From Verrucomicrobiota bacterium (GTDB taxonomy: Bacteria > Verrucomicrobiota > Verrucomicrobiia > Limisphaerales > UBA1096): a stretch of DNA of 27,109 bases. The notes below the pieces were generated by a model. It did no database searches and was not told the origin of the DNA. It was given only the letters and a program-made list of their open reading frames with translations. The translations under genes and the position numbers were made by a program. The stretch covers positions 1 to 27,109 of the forward strand of contig JASLKI010000166.1 of the NCBI GenBank assembly GCA_030747575.1, read 5' to 3'. Positions 15,041-21,728 of the stretch are shown here, one piece after another. How positions within the stretch are numbered: the stretch's first letter is position 1; each line of letters opens with the position of its first letter.

Positions 15041-16477
15041 ATGAACGACCCTAACACAATTGATCGACGTGAGTTTTTCAACTGGGGCATCCGAGGGATC
15101 GGGGCCACGGCGTTCGCGAGCCTGCTCTCCCGCGACAACTCGGCCCGGGCTAGTTCGCTTGGCCCGGGGGTCTTCCCAAACTTCGAGCCGCGGGCCAAGC
15201 GGGCGATCCATATAAGCCTCGTTGGCGGCATGAGCCACATAGACTCCTACGACCACAAGCCCGGGCTGGACAAGGCCCACGGCAAGCCGCTTGGCTCGAG
15301 TGAAAAGCCGGATATTTTCTTTGGAAAAGTTGGCCTGCTGCGGAAGAGCGATTTTCAATTCAAACCGCGAGGCCAAAGTGGGCTTTGGTTGTCGGACATG
15401 TTCCCGCACATCGCCGAGATGGCCGACGAGATGACGGTCATCCGCTCGATGACCACCGATTCGGCCAATCATACGCCGGCGTTATTTTTTGCCAATAGCG
15501 GCTTTGAGTTCAACGGATTTCCGTCGGTCGGCAGCTGGGTATCGTACGGGTTGGGCAGCGATACCGAGTCGTTGCCGGCTTTCGTCGTGCTTAGCGACGG
15601 ACGGGGCGGTGCGAACGGTGGGGCGTCCAACTGGTCCAGCGGGTTTCTCCCGTCGCAGCATCAGGGGGTCGAGTTGCGTAGCGGCAACACGCCGGTGCGG
15701 GATCTCTTCCCGGCCATCGAGCAGCCTAAAGGCTCGGACGCCGCAGCGCGCGCATTCCTGCAAAAATTGAACGCCCGCCACGCCGCCCGCCGCGGAGCCG
15801 ATGCGATGTTGAGCAGCCGGATGCGCAGCTATGAACTTGCGGCTCGCATGCAGTTATCCGTCCCGGAAGTGAGCGACATCAACGGCGAACCGGAATACAT
15901 TCGCCGTCAGTATGGTATGGGGGAAAGCCGCACCGAGGATGCCGGACGCCGCTGTCTGCTGGCGAGGCGATTACTCGAGCGCGGAGTGCGGTTCGTGCAG
16001 GTTTACTCCGGCGGCCCGATCGGCGGCTCGCCCCGCGTGAGCTGGGATGCGCACGAGAATGTGCAGGACAACCACTCGACCGAGGCCGGCCGGATCGACA
16101 AGCCGATCGCCGGCCTGCTTCGCGACCTCAAGCAACGCGGCATGCTCGATGACACACTGGTATTGTTCACCACCGAGTTTGGCCGAACGCCGTTCGCCCA
16201 GTCGAATGCCAACCAGGTAGGCCCCGGTCGGGATCACAACAAGTACGGATTCTCATGCTGGATTGCCGGCGGTGGCGTGAAGTCCGGGTACAGCTACGGA
16301 CAGACCGATGAGATCGGATGGAAGACAGTTGAAAACCCGGTGCACTGGCACGACTTTCATGCGACCGTCCTCCATCTAATGGGGATCGACCACAAAAAGC
16401 TGACCTTTTACCACAACGGAATCGAGCGCCGGTTGACGAACGTCCACGGTCATGTGGTGAGTGACATTTTCGCCTGA
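15041..16477 (+). CDS. Tat-exported DUF1501 protein
   Basis: The 478-residue protein begins with a twin-arginine signal (TIDRREFFNWGIRGIGATAFASLL) and so is probably folded before export. The body fits DUF1501, an alkaline-phosphatase/sulfatase-superfamily-like family. It has HISLVGGMSHIDSYDHKPGL near the start, MTVIRSMTTDSANHTPALFF, RCLLARRLLERGVRFVQVYSG, WDAHENVQDNH, DTLVLFTTEFGRTPF and the C-terminal GRDHNKYGFSCWIAGGGVKSGYSYGQTDE. These His and Asp residues fall where the superfamily binds metal. DUF1501 genes regularly follow DUF1553 genes, as here. The substrate is unknown. Its TGA is directly followed by the reverse-strand stop of ligA, with no bases between. Confidence 0.93.
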   Translation: MNDPNTIDRREFFNWGIRGIGATAFASLLSRDNSARASSLGPGVFPNFEPRAKRAIHISLVGGMSHIDSYDHKPGLDKAHGKPLGSSEKPDIFFGKVGLLRKSDFQFKPRGQSGLWLSDMFPHIAEMADEMTVIRSMTTDSANHTPALFFANSGFEFNGFPSVGSWVSYGLGSDTESLPAFVVLSDGRGGANGGASNWSSGFLPSQHQGVELRSGNTPVRDLFPAIEQPKGSDAAARAFLQKLNARHAARRGADAMLSSRMRSYELAARMQLSVPEVSDINGEPEYIRRQYGMGESRTEDAGRRCLLARRLLERGVRFVQVYSGGPIGGSPRVSWDAHENVQDNHSTEAGRIDKPIAGLLRDLKQRGMLDDTLVLFTTEFGRTPFAQSNANQVGPGRDHNKYGFSCWIAGGGVKSGYSYGQTDEIGWKTVENPVHWHDFHATVLHLMGIDHKKLTFYHNGIERRLTNVHGHVVSDIFA

Positions 16478-18736
16478 TCACTCGCCGATCCTTTTCAGGA
16501 ATTCGGCTTCATCTAGAATCGTCACGCCAAGCGACTTGGCCTTGGCAAGCTTTGAGCCGGCCTTTGAGCCGGCGAGAAGGCAGTCTGTTTTTTTACTTAC
16601 GCTGCTGGTGGTTTTGCCCCCATTGGCTTCAACTTTCGCCTTGGCCTCCTCGCGCGACATGCTGGGCAGCGTGCCGGTGATCACGATAGTTTTGCCTGTA
16701 AAGACCCCTCCATCATTGGTGGCTTTGCTCGGCTCCGAACCTTGCGGATCGATCCCGAGCTTGGCCAAGCGCTCCAGTGTGGCACGGCCAATTTCCGAGC
16801 CAAACCAAGCGAGCACGGATCGGGCGACGGATGGCCCGACCTCGGTCGTGTAGTTTGGCGGATGGTTGCCGTTCTCATTGGTGATCTGGGCAAAGCCCAG
16901 CTTGGCTAGGCGCTCGACCCGTTTGCGAATCTCGTCGACCAATTCGGCGTAACGCTGTTCACGCTCGGCCTTGTCGGCTTCTGATGTAGGCGGGTTTTTA
17001 CGTGAGCGCGGATTGATGTGAATCACCTCCTCGCCCATATCATCCAGCGCAATGATATCGCTCAAAATGTCTGACTGCGCCACGGCGGGAATGTCCTTGT
17101 GGAATCTACTCAATGCGATGGCAGTCGTACGACCCAGTTCGGGAATGGCCAGTGCGAAGAGCCAGCGGTCAAGGCCCATCGTGCGGGCGCGTGAGACTGA
17201 GTCGACGAGCTTGTTGGCATTTTTCTCCCCAAAGACGCGCGGTTCGCCTTCGGTGCCGAGGTTGAGCGGACCGAGTTGCTCGACGCTCAGGCCGAACAGA
17301 TCCAGCGGATTTCCTGCAAGTTGACGCTCGACGAGTTTGTCCGACACGATGTCGCCGAGGCACTCGATATCGAGCGCGGTGCGCGCGGCAAAATGCTCGA
17401 GCCGCTGCGCCGCCTGTGCCGGGCAATCCGAGTTGACGCAGCGCCATGCGACGAACTCCTCGTCCTTTTGGATGGCCCCACCGCAGGTGGGGCATTGGCT
17501 GCCGGTCGCGGTGAGCATGTTGAACGGTTTGGTATCGGCCGGCCGCAAATCCTTGACGACTGAGATCACACCGGGGATCACGTCGCCACGTTTCTCGATG
17601 ATCACCGTGTCGCCCACGCGAATGTCCTTGCGGGCGATTTCCTCCTCGTTGTGCAGCGTGGCACGACTGATGGTGGAGCCGTCGAGGAAAACCGGCTCGA
17701 GCTCGGCGACCGGTGTGAGAGTGCCGGTGCGGCCAACCTGCACTGTGATCGCGTTGAGCTTGGTTTGCGTCTGCTCCGGCGCATATTTGTAGGCCATGGC
17801 CCAGCGTGGCGCCTTGGCGGTGGCACCGATGCGGTCGCGCTGGGCGAAACTGTTCAGCTTGATGACCGCGCCGTCGGTGTCGTAGTCGAAGCCGGGTCGG
17901 ACGCGGTCCAGCTCGGCGATGGCGTCGAGGACGTCGTCCACGCCGGAGCAGCACCACGTGTGTTGCGGCGTGCAGAAACCAAGCCGGCCAAGCGCGTCGA
18001 GCAGGCCGGATTGCGAGTCGATAATCGGGCCTCCGATGATCTCACCGCTCCCATACAGGACGATGTCGAGAGGGCGTCTGGCCACGAGCGCTGAGTCGAG
18101 CTGTTTGAGCGAACCGGCGGTGGCGTTGCGGGGATTGGCGAAGAGAGGCTCGCCTGCGTTGGTGCGCTCGCGATTCAACTGCGCGAAGCCGGAGCGTGTC
18201 ATGATCACCTCGCCGCGGACTTCGAGCACCTCGTTGGGGTCCACTTGGCCAAGCGAATTGAGCCGGAGCGGGATGGTGCGGATGGTGCGTAGGTTGGCTG
18301 TGACATCGTCGCCAGAAATACCGTCGCCACGTGTGGTTCCGAGGGTGAACAGGCCATCTTCAAAACGAAGGCTGATCGCGACGCCGTCGGCCTTGGGCTC
18401 GACGAGCCACTCGAGCGGCTCGCCGGGCAGGAGCTTTTGCACGCGGACAACAAAGTCGCGCACCTCCTCCTGCGAGTAGGTGTTGTCGAGGCTCATCATT
18501 GGCATTGCGTGCCGGACCGTCTCGAAGCCGTCGATCGGCGAGCCGCCGACGCGCTGACTGGGGGAATCGGCGGTTTGGAGTTTCGGATGCGCCAATTCGA
18601 GGTCGAGCAACTCGCGGTAAAGTTGGTCGTATTCTTGGTCGCTGATCGTCGACTGGGCCTCGACATAATACGCCCGGTCATGCCGGCGAATTTTCTCCGC
18701 CAACACCGCATGCCGCTGCTGTGAAGTGCCAGGCAT
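16478..18736 (-). CDS. ligA: NAD-dependent DNA ligase LigA
   Basis: LigA seals nicks in replication and repair with NAD as adenylate donor. From ATG 18736 the chain is 752 residues, longer than the common ~670. Order of domains: N-terminal Ia NAD-binding segment (RHDRAYYVEAQSTISDQEYDQLYREL), adenylation domain with the catalytic lysine in EPKADGVAISLRFEDG, OB fold, four-cysteine zinc finger (CPTCGG ... CVNSDCPAQ), helix-hairpin-helix domain, and a C-terminal BRCT domain (GKTIVITGTLPSMSREEAKAKVEANGGK). An insertion of about 65 residues interrupts the HhH domain (about 570-633), rich in charged residues. The upstream FAD-oxidase stop overlaps the ATG as TGATG, so ligA is translationally coupled to it. 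Confidence 0.96.
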   Translation of the reverse strand: MPGTSQQRHAVLAEKIRRHDRAYYVEAQSTISDQEYDQLYRELLDLELAHPKLQTADSPSQRVGGSPIDGFETVRHAMPMMSLDNTYSQEEVRDFVVRVQKLLPGEPLEWLVEPKADGVAISLRFEDGLFTLGTTRGDGISGDDVTANLRTIRTIPLRLNSLGQVDPNEVLEVRGEVIMTRSGFAQLNRERTNAGEPLFANPRNATAGSLKQLDSALVARRPLDIVLYGSGEIIGGPIIDSQSGLLDALGRLGFCTPQHTWCCSGVDDVLDAIAELDRVRPGFDYDTDGAVIKLNSFAQRDRIGATAKAPRWAMAYKYAPEQTQTKLNAITVQVGRTGTLTPVAELEPVFLDGSTISRATLHNEEEIARKDIRVGDTVIIEKRGDVIPGVISVVKDLRPADTKPFNMLTATGSQCPTCGGAIQKDEEFVAWRCVNSDCPAQAAQRLEHFAARTALDIECLGDIVSDKLVERQLAGNPLDLFGLSVEQLGPLNLGTEGEPRVFGEKNANKLVDSVSRARTMGLDRWLFALAIPELGRTTAIALSRFHKDIPAVAQSDILSDIIALDDMGEEVIHINPRSRKNPPTSEADKAEREQRYAELVDEIRKRVERLAKLGFAQITNENGNHPPNYTTEVGPSVARSVLAWFGSEIGRATLERLAKLGIDPQGSEPSKATNDGGVFTGKTIVITGTLPSMSREEAKAKVEANGGKTTSSVSKKTDCLLAGSKAGSKLAKAKSLGVTILDEAEFLKRIGE
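16760..16769. repeat. CTTGGCCAAG palindrome
   Basis: Exact copy in ligA, read as Leu-Ala-Lys between the HhH and BRCT domains. Confidence 0.9.
18244..18253. repeat. CTTGGCCAAG palindrome
   Basis: Exact copy in the adenylation domain of ligA, read as Leu-Gly-Gln. Confidence 0.9.
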
Positions 18737-20118
18737 CAATCAAACATTTTGCCGGGGTTCAGGATGCCTTTTGGGTCGAGGGCTTTGCGGAGTTCGCGCA
18801 TGACTCGCATCTGGGACGCTCCGGCGAACTTGGGGAGGAACTCTTTCTTGGCGAGGCCGATGCCGTGTTCGCCCGTGATGGTGCCGCCGAGGCGGATGGC
18901 TTCGTCGAAGATTTCCTTGAACGCTTCATGCACGCGGTGGATTTCAGCCTCGTTGCGTTCGTCGGTGAGGAAGGTCGGGTGCAGGTTACCGTCGCCCATG
19001 TGGCCGAAGGTGCCGATTTTCAACTCGTGTTTCTTGGCGACCTCGGCGACGAAACGAATCATGTGGGCCAGTTCGCTGCGCGGCACGGTGGCGTCCTCGA
19101 GGATGGTTGTCGGTGCCAAGCGGGCGAGCGCGCTGAAGGCACTGCGGCGGGCGGTGGCGAGCTGCGCGGCCTCGGCGGCGTCCCTGGCAACGCGCACTTC
19201 CATCGCGCCGTTGGCCTTGGCCAGTTCCTCCATCTTGGAGGCTTCTTCGGCGACGGCGGCGGGGTGGCCGTCGGTTTCCATCAGCAACAACGCCTCGCAA
19301 TCGAGTGGCAGGCCGACCTTGGCGAAATCCTCCACGCAATGAATCGTGGTGCGGTCAAGAAACTCCAGCGTGCACGGAATGATTTGCGCGGCGATAATGT
19401 CGCTCACCGTTTGTGCGGCGGCATCCATCGCGTCGAAGGTGGCGACCATCGTTTTCTTCGCGGCCGGTTTCGGGATGAGTCGCAGCAGTACCTTGGTGAT
19501 GACGCCGAGCGTGCCTTCGCTGCCAATCATCACGTCCTTCAGCGAAAAGCCAGCGACGTCTTTCACGCACTTGTTGCCGAGCCGCATCACCTCGCCGTCC
19601 GGCAGCACGACCTCCATGCCCATCACGTAATTGCGGGTGACCCCGTACTTAAGCCCGCGCAGTCCGCCGGAGTTTTCAGCGACGTTGCCGCCTATGGTGG
19701 AAATCTTCATTGAGCCCGGGTCCGGCGGATAAAACAGCCCGGCCTTCTCAGCGGCCTCGGCGATTTGAATGGTCGTCACGCCCGGCTCAACCGTCATGGT
19801 GAGGTTCGCCGCGTCCACCTCCAGAATCGCGCCCATTTTCACGGTGCACAGTACGATACAATCCACCGCGGGGACACTGCCGCCGCTGAGGCCGGTGCCC
19901 GAGCCACGCGTGATCACCGGCGTTTCGGTGTCATTGGCCAGCTTGAGTACCGTGCCGATTTGCTCCGTGCTCACTGCGAACACCACACTCCCTGGCATTT
20001 CCTTCATCGCCGCCGTGCCGTCGAAAGCGTACGGGATGAGGTCCTCCCTTGAGGTTAGCACATTTTCCGCGCCGACGATGTCGCACAGTTTGTTCAGGGT
20101 TGATTGATCCAAGGCCAT
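18736..20118 (-). CDS. glcD: FAD-linked oxidase, glycolate oxidase GlcD-like subunit
   Basis: This 460-residue flavoprotein belongs to the FAD-binding-4/FAD-oxidase-C family that oxidises 2-hydroxy acids such as glycolate or D-lactate. The FAD (PCMH-type) domain shows TPVITRGSGTGLSGGSVPA at about 67-84, EPGVTTIQIAEAAEKAGLFYPPDPGS and ISTIGGNVAENSGGLRGLKYGVTRNYV. The C-terminal domain has the metal and substrate region with GTFGHMGDGNLHPTF and TGEHGIGLAKKEFL. The start is MALDQSTLNKLCDIVG at ATG 20118. A longer frame to 20331 exists, but its extra 71 residues translate the intergenic region and two palindromes (giving WPS twice), so I reject it. The partner subunits GlcE and GlcF are not in the window. 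The exact substrate is inference. Confidence 0.93.
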   Translation of the reverse strand: MALDQSTLNKLCDIVGAENVLTSREDLIPYAFDGTAAMKEMPGSVVFAVSTEQIGTVLKLANDTETPVITRGSGTGLSGGSVPAVDCIVLCTVKMGAILEVDAANLTMTVEPGVTTIQIAEAAEKAGLFYPPDPGSMKISTIGGNVAENSGGLRGLKYGVTRNYVMGMEVVLPDGEVMRLGNKCVKDVAGFSLKDVMIGSEGTLGVITKVLLRLIPKPAAKKTMVATFDAMDAAAQTVSDIIAAQIIPCTLEFLDRTTIHCVEDFAKVGLPLDCEALLLMETDGHPAAVAEEASKMEELAKANGAMEVRVARDAAEAAQLATARRSAFSALARLAPTTILEDATVPRSELAHMIRFVAEVAKKHELKIGTFGHMGDGNLHPTFLTDERNEAEIHRVHEAFKEIFDEAIRLGGTITGEHGIGLAKKEFLPKFAGASQMRVMRELRKALDPKGILNPGKMFD

Positions 20119-20146
20119 CCGTTTAACAGGCGCGAAGCTTCCGTGA

Positions 20147-20156
20147 CTTGGCCAAG
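20147..20156. repeat. CTTGGCCAAG palindrome (intergenic pair, 1)
   Basis: Exact copy in the divergent glcD-dnaB region, 30 bp from the second copy. Confidence 0.9.
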
Positions 20157-20176
20157 CGGGGCAAGCGCGTAGGCCG

Positions 20177-20186
20177 CTTGGCCAAG
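20177..20186. repeat. CTTGGCCAAG palindrome (intergenic pair, 2)
   Basis: Exact copy in the divergent glcD-dnaB region. Confidence 0.9.
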
Positions 20187-20273
20187 TGCTGGGGATACCT
20201 TGTCGATAAGCGTCGAGCAAGTTTTCAAGTTCTATTCGTTGCGTCGGTGCCGGGTTTGGGGTTTTCTTGAGTC

Positions 20274-21728
20274 GTGCCTGATGTCTTGGATATGCCGCCC
20301 ACCGAGTCCGTGGATCTGAAAAAAACGCCACGAAAAAGGGAATCAGTCACCTCCATTCCGCTGGACCGGACGCCGCCGCACGACACCGCCGCCGAGCAGG
20401 GGGTGCTGGGCTGCATCCTGCTTGACCCAAAGGAAAATCTCCCCGCCTGCATTCAGAAGGTCAAGGACGAGTCGGTGTTTTATGATCTCCGCCACAAGGC
20501 GATCTACTCGGCGTTGGTGCAGATGAGCGAACGTAACACACCGATCGATCTGCTGACATTGTCGCACCAATTGCGCACCGACGGGGAATTGGACAACATA
20601 GGCGGCGTGGCCTATTTGGCCGAACTGCAGGACGGGGTGCCGTCAGCCGCGAACCTTGAGTATTACTTTGACATCGTGCGGGATCGGGCTCTCCTGCGGA
20701 AGGTGATCCACACCTGCACGAAGGCGATCGCCGATGCGTATGAAGGGAGCGATGAGGTGGAGAGTCTGATCGGCGAGGTGGAGCAGGCGGTGCTGGATAT
20801 TCAGCGTGAGCAAAGCATCTCCAACAACGCAACCATCCAGGAGCATGTCAAAAACGCGGTCGGCAAGATTGAACAATACTTCAAAGACAAGGGAGCCACC
20901 ACAGGCATCGAGACGGGCTTCACTGATTTTGACCGAATGACGACAGGGCTGCACGGCGGCGAGATGATCGTCGTGGCGGCCCGGCCGAGCATGGGCAAGA
21001 CATCGCTGGCGATGAATATCGTCGAGCATGTTGCGCTGGAAAGGGGGCTGCCGGTGGGGGTGTTCAGCCTCGAGATGTCGGCGGACGCGCTGGTCATGCG
21101 CATGATCTGCTCGCTGGCCCGAATCAACCTGCGCGATATGCGCGAAGGGCTTCTGCAAACCAGGGAATTCCCGCGAATTGTTGATGCGTCCGGTAAATTA
21201 ACCAACTCCGGGCTGCATATCGACGACACAGGCGGCCTCTCGATTCTTCAGCTCAAGGCGCGGGCGCGCCGCATGTGGCAGCAGCACGGCATCAAGTTGT
21301 TTGTCATTGACTACATGCAACTGCTTCATTCTACTTCGCGCCGCGGCGGGGAGAACCGCCAGCAGGAAATTGCGGAGATTTCCAGCGGCATAAAGGCCTT
21401 GGCCAAGAATTTGGGTGTCCCCATTATCGTGTTGAGTCAGCTCAACCGTGAACTGGAGAAGGACAAAAGCCGCAAGCCACGCCTGTCGGATCTCCGCGAG
21501 TCCGGGGCGATCGAGCAGGATGCCGACCTGGTGGGGCTTTTATATAAGCCGGGTGGAGCCGATGATGACGGCGATGAGGCGGAAAGTGAAGCCGAGCAGA
21601 TCAACCTGCTCATTGCCAAGCAGCGCAACGGCCCGACCGGGGATGTGCGCCTGACCTTTTTGAAGGGATTCACAAGATTTGAGAATGCAGCCAAGATCAG
21701 CAGCGACGACGTCCCGCAGGTTGACTAA
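20274..21728 (+). CDS. dnaB: Replicative DNA helicase DnaB
   Basis: DnaB is the hexameric 5'-3' helicase of the replication fork. The 484-residue chain has the N-terminal primase-interacting domain (PPHDTAAEQGVLGCILLDPKEN) and the RecA-like motor. The motor has the Walker A A236-RPSMGKT-243, the SLEMSADALVMRM segment, FVIDYMQLL (Walker B) and LSQLNRELE, followed by the arginine-rich KPRLSDLRESGAIEQDADLV and INLLIAKQRNGPTGDVRL. The start is GTG 20274; ATG 20292 is an alternative. No intein is present. The gene overlaps the next (bamA) by 44 bp. The DUF721/DciA-like protein in this window could be its loader. A palindrome encodes KALAKNLG. Confidence 0.96.
   Translation: MPDVLDMPPTESVDLKKTPRKRESVTSIPLDRTPPHDTAAEQGVLGCILLDPKENLPACIQKVKDESVFYDLRHKAIYSALVQMSERNTPIDLLTLSHQLRTDGELDNIGGVAYLAELQDGVPSAANLEYYFDIVRDRALLRKVIHTCTKAIADAYEGSDEVESLIGEVEQAVLDIQREQSISNNATIQEHVKNAVGKIEQYFKDKGATTGIETGFTDFDRMTTGLHGGEMIVVAARPSMGKTSLAMNIVEHVALERGLPVGVFSLEMSADALVMRMICSLARINLRDMREGLLQTREFPRIVDASGKLTNSGLHIDDTGGLSILQLKARARRMWQQHGIKLFVIDYMQLLHSTSRRGGENRQQEIAEISSGIKALAKNLGVPIIVLSQLNRELEKDKSRKPRLSDLRESGAIEQDADLVGLLYKPGGADDDGDEAESEAEQINLLIAKQRNGPTGDVRLTFLKGFTRFENAAKISSDDVPQVD
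21398..21407. repeat. CTTGGCCAAG palindrome
   Basis: Exact copy in dnaB, read as Leu-Ala-Lys. Confidence 0.9.

Larger units (their letters stand above)
20119..20273. other. Divergent intergenic region glcD-dnaB with two palindromes
   Basis: The 155-bp region holds two exact CTTGGCCAAG copies, 20147-20156 and 20177-20186, 30 bp apart. No confident -35/-10 pair was found for either gene. Confidence 0.5.

Noticed and set aside
20119..20331. 71-residue N-terminal extension of the FAD oxidase
   Set aside because: It translates the divergent intergenic region and two palindromes and overlaps the dnaB start; family homology begins at MALDQSTLNK (20118).
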